64,000 nucleotides of DNA from CAWCGU01 sp963838095 (lineage in GTDB: Bacteria > Actinomycetota > Thermoleophilia > Solirubrobacterales > 70-9), in the NCBI GenBank assembly GCA_963838095.1, contig CAWIPO010000007.1, forward strand, positions 434,001 to 498,000. Direction: 5' to 3'. The notes below the pieces were generated by a model, which saw only the letters and a program-made list of their open reading frames with translations, was not told the origin of the DNA and did not search any database. Positions 51,007-60,488 of the stretch are shown piece after piece. Numbering within the stretch: the stretch's first letter is position 1; each line of letters opens with the position of its first letter. A program made the translations under genes and the position numbers.

Positions 51007-52745
51007 CAGCCGCCCTCCTCCGCTTCGATTCCGCCGGTCGGGGTCTCCTCGGTCGTGCCGCCGCCACCGAAGCCTGAGAGCACGTCCTCGTAGTCGGCGT
51101 AGAGGTCCTCGAGCGCCTCGTAGGTCTCCTCCTCGAGCTGGTTGGCCTCCGCCTCCTGCCCGTCTTCCTCGAGCTGCACGGCCTCGCCGAGGTCGCCGAG
51201 CAGAGAGGTGAAGTCGGTGTACGCCGACGCCAGCTCTGTCGGCAGGTTGGCCGGCGTCGGCTCGGCGACCGTCGTCTGCGTCGGCGGGGTCCCGAGCGTG
51301 GCGCCGAGGTTGGGGGGCTCCTGCCGCTCGCATGGCTGCTTCGGCTTGAACTTGGTCTTCGCCGAGTCCTCGAGCGGCGCAAATGACGGGATCGCACCCT
51401 CGATCGGGAACGGCATCAGGCCGAAGAGGGTGTTCGTCGGGGAGCTGTCGATCGAGGACTGCACGAGGTTCAGGCCGCCGCCGCCGAGCGTGCGGATGTA
51501 CTGGGCGTTTCCGTCACCGGAGCGACTCTCGCCGGAGATCCCGGCAAGCCCGTAGCCGGTCTCCTCGAAGACCTTGCCGGGCACACCCAGCGGGTAGTTG
51601 GCCGGCGGGTTCACCGAGTCGTTCGACCACGGGATCACGACCTCGTTGAAGCAGCTCGACAGCGCCCTCGTCTGGTCGAGGAAGTCGGGCGTCACCCGGG
51701 CGAGATCGGCCAGGTTGGGGATCGCGGTCTCCAGATCGACGACGAGGCCGCCGAGCTCGGATGGGGCGACGAGGGCCTGCAGCTGCTGGATGAACGGCGT
51801 CGCGACTTCGAGCGTGGCCGGCGTGCTCTCGACCCCGGGCAAAAGCTCCCTGGCGAACGCCCGCAGCGGCGGGAACGAGGCGTTCAGGTTCGCGAACGCC
51901 GGCTTCGCCGCCTCGAGGGTTCCGGGCAGCAGCGAGATCGCCTCCGCCAGCGCCGTCTCCTGGGCGGCGAACGAGCCGGCGAAGATGCGGAAGTTGGTCA
52001 CCAGGTCCTGAAGCGCAACCTCGTGGCGGCCGAGCGCGGCGACCACCTTGTCGAGGTTCTTGATCATGTTCGAGAGGTCGTGAGGCTCGGTCCCCAGCAG
52101 CGCCGCCTCGACCTGCGAGCTGTACTTGAACGCGCCCTCGGAGGTGCGGTAGAACTCGCGGAATCCCTCGGCGCCGCCGTGGTCGATCAGCGCCGAGCCG
52201 AACTCCTCGAGCGCGATCTGAAGCTCCTCGCGGACGTCCGACTGAAGCGTCGTCAGGATCTGGTCCAGCTGCACGGTGGTGGATGTCTGGTCGATGCCGA
52301 ACACGTAGTCGTCGCCGGCCTCCACCGCCCCCGGCGTGCCCGAGTTGACCTGCACGTACAAGTTTCCTTCGAGGAAAAGGCGCGGGCGGAGCTGGAAGGT
52401 GGAGTCGACCTTGATCGGCCGGCCCTCGTCGCTGATCTCCATCGTCACGATCGACGCGCCGGTCGCCACCTCGGTGTCGGCGCCCTCACCGCCGGTGAGC
52501 TCCGCGGCCGCCGCGGGTGTCAGGTGCTCGACGCCGGTGACCTTGCCGACGTTGACGCCCGCGATTCGGACCGGAGAGTCGATCCTCACGTTCGAGGACG
52601 AGGCGAACACAGCCTTGACCTCATACGCGCTTCGCCACGGGAGCTCCTTCGTGAACGCCAGCCATGTCCCGACGAGGACGAGGACGATGAACAGCAGCCC
52701 GATCACCCAGTTCGAGAGTCGATGTCCTCCGTGCGCGCGTGCCAT
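51006..52745 (-). CDS. MCE-family protein 4 with acidic coiled tail
   Basis: A 579-residue MCE protein, intact. The anchor is WVIGLLFIVLVLVGTWLAF, the MCE domain AYEVKAVFASSSNVRIDSPVRIAGVNVGKVTGVEHL, then long helices and a domain with CFNEVVIPWSNDSVNPP. The last ~80 residues are Glu-rich and probably coiled (GEAVQLEEDGQEAEANQLEE, ending GGIEAEEGG), an unusual addition. Because MCE 3 upstream is frameshifted, the two read as one very long frame, but the ATG at 52745 three bases after the true MCE 3 stop marks the gene. Confidence 0.9.
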   Translation of the reverse strand: MARAHGGHRLSNWVIGLLFIVLVLVGTWLAFTKELPWRSAYEVKAVFASSSNVRIDSPVRIAGVNVGKVTGVEHLTPAAAAELTGGEGADTEVATGASIVTMEISDEGRPIKVDSTFQLRPRLFLEGNLYVQVNSGTPGAVEAGDDYVFGIDQTSTTVQLDQILTTLQSDVREELQIALEEFGSALIDHGGAEGFREFYRTSEGAFKYSSQVEAALLGTEPHDLSNMIKNLDKVVAALGRHEVALQDLVTNFRIFAGSFAAQETALAEAISLLPGTLEAAKPAFANLNASFPPLRAFARELLPGVESTPATLEVATPFIQQLQALVAPSELGGLVVDLETAIPNLADLARVTPDFLDQTRALSSCFNEVVIPWSNDSVNPPANYPLGVPGKVFEETGYGLAGISGESRSGDGNAQYIRTLGGGGLNLVQSSIDSSPTNTLFGLMPFPIEGAIPSFAPLEDSAKTKFKPKQPCERQEPPNLGATLGTPPTQTTVAEPTPANLPTELASAYTDFTSLLGDLGEAVQLEEDGQEAEANQLEEETYEALEDLYADYEDVLSGFGGGGTTEETPTGGIEAEEGG

Positions 52746-52747
52746 CG

Positions 52748-54428
52748 CTACCAGGTCTCCGGCGCCCTCGAGGGGACGCGTGTGTCGCGCAGGAGCCGTG
52801 TTCCGTCCTGCTGGTGGTACGCGGTCGTGGGGCCGCGGCTGCCGGGAATGTCGGCAACGCCGTATGCCGGGTTGCTCGGCGACTGGCCGGGCAGCAGGCC
52901 CTGGCCGAGCGGGTAGCCGAGCTGGCCGATCTGGCAGTCGGCGTCGGTCCCCGCCTGGCCCGCGGGGCCGAACACGTTTCCGTGCGCAATCGGAAGGTGG
53001 AAGGGCTCGAAGACGCCGCCTTGCAGCGTGGTGGGAGATGACGTTCGCCCGTTGCCCTGGAATCCGGAGTAGCCGCCCATCGGCGTCGCGACCTCGCCGG
53101 GAACCGTGATCGGAACGCTCGTCTCCGGCGTGGCGCCGACCGCCACCTGCTGCGCCCCCGGCGGGAACTCGATCAGCTGCTGGCGCAGGTTCCAGCCCAC
53201 GCCATCGAAGTCGGTGAACGCGTTGGGGGTGAACGTGAACCAGTAGTTCCAGTAGTTGCAGACGGTCTGTGCCGGGGCCACGAACTTGGCCAGCGGCTCG
53301 GCGACGTCGAATGTCTGCTCCAGGCGCTTCAGCGACGAGGTCGGTTGACGGCTGCTCGGCCAGCTTCTCGAGCTGGGTGAAGACGCGGCCGAGGTCGTCG
53401 CTGAGCTCGGGGGTGCGGTTGAGCACGGGCGTACCCGTCGTGATCGCCTCGTTCAAGAGCGGGAGCGTGGGCACGAGCTCGGCGACGCCGGGGCGCAGCA
53501 GGCGCGACAGCCGCGCGAAGTCGGCGAGGAACTGCCGCTGCGCCGGCAGGATCGCGATTCCGGTCTCCAGCGTCGGGACACCCTCGGTGATGCCGTCCTG
53601 AAGGGCCTGCGGGTCGGCAGAGATCGCAGCGAAGGTATCGGCGGCGACGCCGAAGAGCTCCGCCTGCTGGGTGGCGACGGGAGCGACGATTCGCGCGACG
53701 GCCGCGAGCGCCGGGAAGAAGCGCTTCAGCGCCGTCTCGCGCTGCGTCAGCAGCTTCGCCAGCGGCTCGAGGTCCGTGAACAGCGGATTCAGCGCCCGGA
53801 CCGCGTCGTTCAGCGACAGCCCGCGACCGGCGAAGGCGTTCCCGAACCCGATCAGGTTGATGCGCGCGTTCTCGCGCGTGGCGGTGTCGAAGGTGTTGGC
53901 GATGTCGTCGAACTCGGTCTGGTCGATGAAGCTGTTCGGGTCGTCGAACAGGTGGCCTTCGGGCGCCCCCTCGCCGGTTCCACGCTGGATCTCGAGGTAC
54001 TTGAGTCCGAACGAGGAGCGGTAGCGGATCCGGAACACGGAGTCCACCGGCAGCGGCTGGGCGGACTTGTCGAGCTTCAGGTTCAGCCGTGCCACGACCT
54101 CGTCGGGGTTCTGCGTGGAGCCGCCGACCACCTCCTGGTCGGTCGCCTCGGTCTCACTCGGCGGCTGGGTGGCCTCCTCACCGCTGGGCTGCACGACCTC
54201 GATCGATTCGACCACGCCGACGCGGTGCCCGCCGATCCTGACTTCGTTGTTCTGGGTAAGGCGGGCGGCGTTGGGAACCTCGACGGAGACGCGATACACC
54301 GGCACGAACGGGAGGCCGTTGTTGGCGTTGTAGGCGAGGAAGACGGCGACGATCACGATCAGCGTCGTCACCGCGCCCACCGTGGTCGGCGAGGCGGCGA
54401 GTGACTGGAGTGGGCTTCTTCCTCTCAT
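52748..54428 (-). CDS. MCE-family protein 3, one inserted base
   Basis: A ~560-residue MCE protein when repaired. It starts MRGRSPLQSLAASPTTVGAV with helix TLIVIVAVFLAYNANNG, MCE core YRVSVEVPNAARLTQNNEVRIGGHRVGVVESI, and helical LPAQRQFLADFARLSRLLRPGV. The break is near 53346: minus-strand CCGTCAACCGACC should be CCGTCACCGACC. The second frame continues SSLKRLEQTFDVAEPLAKFV, CNYWNYWFTFTPNAFTD and ends RVPSRAPETW at 52748. The CNYWNYW motif is typical of actinobacterial Mce C-termini. Confidence 0.86.
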
Positions 54429-54434
54429 CAGATC

Positions 54435-56187
54435 TCAGTCCACGAACAGGAAGTCGAGGAGGTCCTGGGCCGGGTTCTCTTGGTTGGAGCCACTGCCGGC
54501 GCCGTCGCCGCCACCGAGCTGGGGCAGGCTGGGCAGCGTGTCTTCCGGGAGCCCGAGCAGGTCCTCGAGGTTCTCGAGCACCTCCTCCGGGTCTCCCGGC
54601 AGCGTCGTGGGTGGAGGCGCCGGCTCGCTGCCGTCCGATCCGTCGCCACCACCACCACCATCGCCGCCATCGCCCGACCCGGGGCCGCCGCCGGTCTCGC
54701 TGGGATCGGTACCGCCGCTGACCGGGCCGCCGCCGTCGCCGGACACAGTCGCCCCGGCGCTCGAGGCACCGGCGGGGTCGCAGAGCGCGTGCGCGGCCTC
54801 CGGCTCGGTTCCCTCGGGGCACACCGAGGGGTCGTACGGCGGCAGGCCGATGTCCTCATTGATGCCCGGCTGGTTGGGCCCGAGCCACCCCGTGCACGTG
54901 TCGGCCTCGAGGAAGTCGGTGGTCAGGCCGCCGCCCTCCGCCGGCACTCCCGGCTCTCCCGTCTCTTCGTCGCGACCGGTGCTGAACATGCCGCAGGGTC
55001 CCGCGAAGACGTCGTAGAGGCTGAAGTGAAGGAAGTGGCTGACCTGGTCGAACTGGTTCAGCGAGCCGGCCTGGTAGTAGACGTAGTTGAGCAGCCCCTC
55101 GAGCCCGGTGTAGCCGGTCGGCGCCTTGCGGCCCGTGTCGCGGGCCGCCCATTCGTCCTCCTCGACGGCTCGGCTCGGGTCATCGAGGTCGCGCAGCAGG
55201 TCGACCAGCGGCTCGGTCGCGTCGGGCGCGTTCTGGACGCTCTGGCTGAGCTGCCGGATCACGCTCTCGCTGCTGTCCAGCGCCCGGGTCCCGATCACCG
55301 CCGCCTCGCCGAGGCTGTCGAGCGAAAGCGCCGTCGCCTCGTTGAAGGGGGGCATGTTGAGAGCGAGCTGGTTCAGCTGCGGGGCGGCCGTCTGGAGGTC
55401 GGTGAGCAGCGGCTCCTGCTCGATGGCCACCTGCTCGAGCTGCGCCAGCATTGGTTGCAGCTCGGCGAGGAACTGCGGCAGGAGCTCGAAATCGCGCGAG
55501 AGGGAGTCGCGGACCTCTGCCGACGTCGCCGCCGTCTCGTCGGCGTTCTGAATGAAGCGGACGACGTCGTCGCGACGGTCGGCGAGCTGGCTGATGATCT
55601 CGTCGGAGTCGGCTTGGAGGTCGCGGATGATCCGGTTCTGGGCACCGAGGATCGCAAGCACCTCTTCGAACTCACGCAACGCCGGCGCGCCGCGGCGAAT
55701 CGCGGCGTTCAGGTTCTCGGGGTTGCCGGCGAGTGCGGTTCCGAACTCGTTGATCAGCAGCGTCAGCCGGCGCCGGAACGGCTCGCGCATCGTGTTCTGC
55801 ACCAGATCCTGCTGAACCGTCTGCGTGGTCTGCTCGACCGGGATCGTGCCGCCCTCCGCAAGCGGCTCGCCTTCCGGCTGGCAGTCGAGGAAGTACTCGG
55901 CGATCAGCGACTGCGGCTCGGACGAGCAAACGGTGTCGACGCCCAGCTCGCCGAGCGCGCCCGATGGTCTCGATCGTGATCACCGCCCGCTTGTCATCGT
56001 TGATCGCGAGGTCGGTGACGCCGCCGACGTTGACGCCGGCAACGCGGATGTCGGAGCCCTCGACGATCCCGAAGGCGTTGTCGAGCTCGATCTGATACGT
56101 GTGCGTGTCGTCGGCCCCGGCAACGGTCGCGAGAATCGACGCGCAGGCGGCGAGCAGCGCACCGGCTGTCAAGAGCAGGCGCCTCAC
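54435..56187 (-). CDS. MCE-family protein 2, one inserted base
   Basis: A ~583-residue MCE protein when repaired. The first frame has a signal/anchor (LLLTAGALLAACASILATVAG) and MCE core YQIELDNAFGIVEGSDIRVAGVNVGGVTDL. The break is at CCC 55960-55962: minus-strand ATCGGGCGCG should be ATCGGCGCG, the same context as in the alcohol dehydrogenase. It continues GELGVDTVCSSEPQ, EYFLDCQPEG, the helices, and a Gly/Ser/Pro-rich tail of ~120 residues ending LLDFLFVD. The start is a GTG overlapping the MCE 1 stop (GTGA). Confidence 0.85.
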
Positions 56188-57639
56188 GGTCCCGGCGCCA
56201 CCTGGTCGGGGTCGCAGTTGAGCGGGTCGGTGTAGGGGGAGGAGCCGTCGGTGAAGGGGACGGAGTTATCGTCGGGGGCGACGACGCCGAGCGGGCGCTC
56301 GTTGGCGCCGGGGCACTTGCGGTTGTAGCCGGAGGCGACGACGTCGAGGTTGGTGTTGAAGGAGGTCGGGCCGGCGCCGATGAAGGGGAGGCCGGAGGCG
56401 GGGGCGGCGCTGAAGGTGTTGAAGACGGTTGCGACCCGGCCGATACCGCCGTTCGCGTCAAGCGTGCCGGGATGCGAGAACCCGTCGAACCACCCGACGA
56501 GCTCGTTCGTGTAGGCGCGGAGGAAGGCCAGCGCCGGGAGCCCGTTGCGAAGCGAGCACACCGACTCCCCGAAGGCACCCTCGGTGAAGTCGCCGTTGGC
56601 GGCGGAGTCGAAGTCGGTTTCCGGGTTCGATCCGCAGTTCGGGGCCCCGGAGCCGATCGCGGCCGCCTCGAGCGGGACCTGGAGGCGGGTGAGGTCGACG
56701 AGGTCGTTGCCCGCTCCGGGGCTGAGCACGACCTGGTCGAGGCCCTCGACCGTGGGGACGGCGTCGGCGGCTGTCTGTCTGCAGCGCCTCGAGGAAGGGC
56801 TGGAGGCGGATCGCGGCGGGCTTTGAGGCCTCGACCAGCGGGGTGAGGTCATCAAGCGCCGCCCTCAGGTTGACGAAGGTGGTGTTCGCGGTGCGCATGA
56901 ACTCGGGGAGCTCTTGCACCGAGATCCCGAGCGCCTCGGATTGGGAGGCGATCGCGCTCATCATCCGGTCGAGGTTTCCGACCAGTTGGCTGATGTCGGG
57001 GGCTCTTTCAGAGAGCGCTCCCGAGAGCCGCGAGGTGTCGACGATCAGCTGCTCGAGGGAGCGCTCGTCGCGGGCGAGCTCGCCGAAGAGCGCTCTGGAG
57101 GTCGAAAGGAACGGGTTCAGGTAGCGAAAGCCCTCGTTTGCCTGCTCGCCGACGCCGTCGTAGGAGATCTCGAAGCCGCGGATCACCTTCTTCAGGTTTC
57201 TGACCGTGCGGTCATCGAGGGTGTTGAAGACCTGGTCGAGGTCTACCTCGGAGACGGTCTCGGCCTGGGCCATCGTCCCGTTGTCGGGGATCTCCTCGCC
57301 GCCTGAGCCCTCGGGCGGGAGGGTGAGCTGGATCTGGCGGTTGGCGAGCCCGGAGAGGGAATAAGAGCGCACCGTTGCCGTGGTTCCGCGGGGGAGGGGC
57401 GAGAAGTCCTCATTGACGTTGAAGGTGACGAGCGCCTGGCCGTTGTCGCCGAGCTCGATGTTCGTGACGGTGCCGACGGCGTCTCCCGCGACCACGACCT
57501 CGTTCCCGTTCACGAGCTGGCTGGCGTTCTCGAACTCGGCCGTGACCTCGTACTGGTCCCCCCCGCCGTCCATCAACAGCAGGGCAACGAGCACTACCGC
57601 CACCACAATGGCGACGAGGGCCACTACGCGGCCTATCAC
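56184..57639 (-). CDS. MCE-family protein 1, broken at a 4-base repeat
   Basis: The first gene of the mce row, ~484 residues when repaired. It has the anchor VVALVAIVVAVVLVALLLM, core YEVTAEFENASQLVNGNEVVVAGDAVGTVTNI, and helices. At 56771-56782 the plus strand reads CTGTCTGTCTG; one CTGT unit too many breaks the frame after FLEALQT, and the other frame continues AADAVPTVEGLDQVVLSPGAGNDLVDL to GPTSFNTNLDVVASGYNRKCPG and a stop at 56184. The start is a GTG at 57639. No yrbE permease genes precede it, unlike classical mce operons. Confidence 0.85.
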
Positions 57640-57757
57640 GGAGGAAACCTCAAACGCAATTGACTCCCTAGGGATACCCCTCTCTCCGCAGATTCTCCGC
57701 GGAACCTGCCGAACCTACCAGTCGACAGGCACGGATGTCGCAGTCACTTCGGGCCGG

Positions 57758-57779
57758 AAACGGCTCTGCAGAGCCGTTT
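57758..57779. promoter_or_regulatory. 22-bp perfect palindrome between mce and lemA
   Basis: A perfect palindrome centred on TGCA: AAACGGCTCTG followed by its exact complement CAGAGCCGTTT. It lies in the 208-bp gap between the divergent mce row and lemA, about 69 bp upstream of lemA and 119 bp upstream of the mce start. On the plus strand a pyrimidine-rich run follows, so it could fold as a terminator, but no plus-strand gene ends here; an operator for a dimeric regulator is more likely. Confidence 0.5.
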
Positions 57780-57847
57780 TCCCTCTTGTCTCTCTTTAGT
57801 TGGTGTTAAGGCGTGCCCCGAGGGCCCGGGATCGCTAGGATCGCCGC

Positions 57848-58420
57848 GTGGTCATCGTCCTGATCATCGTCGGCGTCGTGCTCCTGCTGGGCATCATTTT
57901 CGTGCTGATCTACAACGGCATGGTGGGTGCCCGCAACCGCGTCGACGAGGCGTGGAGCGGAATCGACGTCCAGCTCAAGCGCCGCCACGACCTGATCCCG
58001 AACCTGGTCGAGACGGTGAAGGGCTACGCAACGCACGAGCAGAAGACGTTCGAGAACGTCACCGCCGCACGCGCCAACGCGATGAGGGCGGCCGGCGCCG
58101 AGGAGGCCGGCGCGGCCGAGGCGAGGCTCTCAGGCGCGCTGGCCGACCTGCGACTCGTCGCCGAGGCCTACCCCGATTTGCGGGCGACCGAGAACTTCCA
58201 GAAGATGCAGGCCGACCTGAACGAGATCGAGGACGAGATCCAGGCGTCGCGCCGGATCTACAACTCCAACGTCCAGTCCTACAACACCAAGATCCAGATC
58301 TTCCCGAACTCGATCGTCGCCGGGATGGCGAACTTCGAAGAGCGCGAGTTCTTCGAGATCGAAGACGCCGCCGACCGCGAGCCGGTCGAGGTCTCGTTCA
58401 GCCAGGCCCCGCAGGCCTAA
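57848..58420 (+). CDS. lemA: LemA family protein
   Basis: A 190-residue membrane-anchored helical protein. An N-terminal helix (VLIIVGVVLLLGIIFVLIYNGMV) is followed by the LemA signature ARNRVDEAWSGIDVQLKRRHDLIPNLVETVKGYATHE and, near the end, IYNSNVQSYNTKIQIFPNSIVAGM. LemA proteins are of poorly defined function, sometimes linked to stress or proteolysis with a TPM or M48 partner; none is next to it. The start is a GTG. The stop overlaps that of the convergent kinase by four bases. Confidence 0.93.
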   Translation: MVIVLIIVGVVLLLGIIFVLIYNGMVGARNRVDEAWSGIDVQLKRRHDLIPNLVETVKGYATHEQKTFENVTAARANAMRAAGAEEAGAAEARLSGALADLRLVAEAYPDLRATENFQKMQADLNEIEDEIQASRRIYNSNVQSYNTKIQIFPNSIVAGMANFEEREFFEIEDAADREPVEVSFSQAPQA

Positions 58421-60435
58421 GCGTCGTCTCGGTCCTTTGGCGGGGCGGTCTCGTGTGCCTCGGCAGGCGCGACCTCGGTGGCCTCGGTCCCTTCCGGCTC
58501 CCGCTCCACCGCTGCTTCGGGGACTCGCTCGGGATCGGCTGTGGTCCCTCCCTCCACGGCCTCCAGCGAGGCGCGGCCAAGCTCACCGGTCGTCCCGTAG
58601 CGCTGGCGCGGGTCCTTGGCCATCGCCCGGGCCACCACCCGATCGAGCTCCTCCCGCAACCCCGGCACCGACTCCGTCGGCTTCGGAGGATCGGCGGACA
58701 TGTGCGCGAAGACCTTCGCCTGGTAGCTGTCACGCTCGAACGGCACCCTCCCGGTCAGGGCTCGGTAGAGCACGCAGCCGAGCGCGTACACGTCGGCGCG
58801 GGGATCGGCACCTTGCTCCGTGAACTGCTCCGGGGGCATGTAATCGATCGTCCCCACGACCATCCCAGTGGCAGTGAGCGAGGTCTCGCCCGTCGACTTG
58901 CTGAGACCGAAGTCGGTCAGGTATGCGTGATCACCGCGGGCGGAATGCTCCACCAGCACATTGCCCGGCTTCACGTCCCGATGCACGAGCCCAGCCGAAT
59001 GGGCCGCATCCAGCGCGAAGGCGACTTGGTCGACGATCGCCGCCGCCCGCCGCGGCGCCAGCTTGCCCTCGGCCGCGATCAGCTGGCCGAGGTCGCTTCC
59101 CTCGATGAAACGCATCGAGATGTAGAGCAGGCCATCCTCCTCGCCGACCTCGTGGATCGGGATCACGTTCGGGTGCTCGATCCTCGCCGCCATCCGCGAC
59201 TCGCGCTTGAAGCGCTCCCTGAACTCCTCGTCGGCGGCGCGCTCGGGGGCGATCATCTTCAGCGCCCGGATGACTCCCAGCTGCTTGTGCGTCGCCCGGT
59301 AGAGCACGCCCATGCCCCCACGCCCGGCCAGCTCGACGATCGTGTGGCCGGCGAACTCCGAGCCCGGCGGCAGCTCGCCGGAGATGATCCGCTCCTGGCG
59401 ACGCAGCTGCATGGTTGTGAGCAGCTGTCGTATCGCAAGCGTGGCGACGATCCCGACCGCCAGCGCCAGTAGCGGGTACACGACCGTGACGATCGAGCCG
59501 GAGTTGAAGGCGAGTTGTGCGCCGACGAGGAACAGGACTCCGGCAGCGAGCGCGATCGCAAGGGTCCACCACTGCCCAAGCCGGAGGCTGACTGCCGGGG
59601 CGACCATTCCGAGCACAACGATCAGGACCACGTTGACCGCGCCCGAAGCGGAGCCGAGCGGGAAGCCCGAGGCGACGGTCGTGATCGCGTTCGCCTGGAT
59701 CTCCGCGCCCGACATCAGCTCGTCGCCCCCCATCGGGGTCGGATGGAGGTCGTGAAGGTCCGGAGTGGTGGCGCCGACGACGACGGTCTTGCCGGCGAGG
59801 TCCTCGGCTGGCACATCACCGCCCAGCACCTGCGAGAAGGAATAGGTGGAAATCGTTCCCGCGGGCCCCGCGTAGTCGATCCAGGCGCCACCCGGCTCGA
59901 ACTCGCCGGGGTCGACCTCCGAGCCCGACGCGACCTCGTGCGCGACCACGGAGAAGCTCTCCAAGCCGCGCGTCGAGTAGGGCAAGCGCCGGAAGACCCC
60001 GCCCGACGAAGGCGGAAGCTGGCTGTTCCCGGCTCGAGCGCCGAGCTTCTCCAGGTCCAGCCCGCCGAAGATGTTGGTCTCCCCGCGATTGTTGACTTCG
60101 ATCGTCGCCAAGACGATCGGGGTTGCGGCGGCATCGACCGCCCTGATCAGCGCGTTGTCCTCCTTCCCCGTGGTGGGCTCGGTGAACTGGACGTCGTAGG
60201 CGATCGCCTTGGCTCCGGCCTGGTCCAGGGCAGCGATCAGATCGCCGTGGAAGGAGCGGGGGAACGGCCACTGCTCGTCGAGCTCGCCGAAGGTCGTGTC
60301 GTCGACGCCGACGACGACGACGTCAGAGTGGACGTCTTGGGTCCCGCGCACCTGAAATCGCGCGTCGACCGTGTCCATCTCGATCGACTCGAAGAGGTCC
60401 GTCGCGTACGCTGCCAGGCCGACCGCGATCGTCAC
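58417..60435 (-). CDS. CHASE2-domain serine/threonine protein kinase
   Basis: A 672-residue receptor kinase. After an N-terminal membrane helix comes an extracellular CHASE2 sensor (DARFQVRGTQDVHSDVVVVGVDDTTF, WPFPRSFHGDLIAAL, GKTVVVGATTPDLHD), then three further helices (residues ~265-340), then a cytosolic Hanks kinase: GRGGMGVLYRA, ALKMI (Lys), HRDVKPGNVL, DFGLSKS and VGTIDYMPPEQ. The tail is Glu/Ala-rich. The GTG at 60435 cuts the first helix short; a CTG at 60492, overlapping the upstream stop as CTGA, would give the full helix (WLGYAAAALVTIAVGLAAY) and may be the true start. Ligand and targets are unknown. Confidence 0.9.
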   Translation of the reverse strand: MTIAVGLAAYATDLFESIEMDTVDARFQVRGTQDVHSDVVVVGVDDTTFGELDEQWPFPRSFHGDLIAALDQAGAKAIAYDVQFTEPTTGKEDNALIRAVDAAATPIVLATIEVNNRGETNIFGGLDLEKLGARAGNSQLPPSSGGVFRRLPYSTRGLESFSVVAHEVASGSEVDPGEFEPGGAWIDYAGPAGTISTYSFSQVLGGDVPAEDLAGKTVVVGATTPDLHDLHPTPMGGDELMSGAEIQANAITTVASGFPLGSASGAVNVVLIVVLGMVAPAVSLRLGQWWTLAIALAAGVLFLVGAQLAFNSGSIVTVVYPLLALAVGIVATLAIRQLLTTMQLRRQERIISGELPPGSEFAGHTIVELAGRGGMGVLYRATHKQLGVIRALKMIAPERAADEEFRERFKRESRMAARIEHPNVIPIHEVGEEDGLLYISMRFIEGSDLGQLIAAEGKLAPRRAAAIVDQVAFALDAAHSAGLVHRDVKPGNVLVEHSARGDHAYLTDFGLSKSTGETSLTATGMVVGTIDYMPPEQFTEQGADPRADVYALGCVLYRALTGRVPFERDSYQAKVFAHMSADPPKPTESVPGLREELDRVVARAMAKDPRQRYGTTGELGRASLEAVEGGTTADPERVPEAAVEREPEGTEATEVAPAEAHETAPPKDRDDA

Positions 60436-60488
60436 CAGCGCCGCCGCCGCATAGCCCAGCCAGCCGGCGTTGCTTCGGATCCAGCTCC

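Noticed and set aside
51006..54428. A single 1140-residue fused MCE protein
   Set aside because: The middle section is out-of-frame translation of MCE 3. Correcting one base gives a stop at 52748 and a separate MCE 4 start at 52745.
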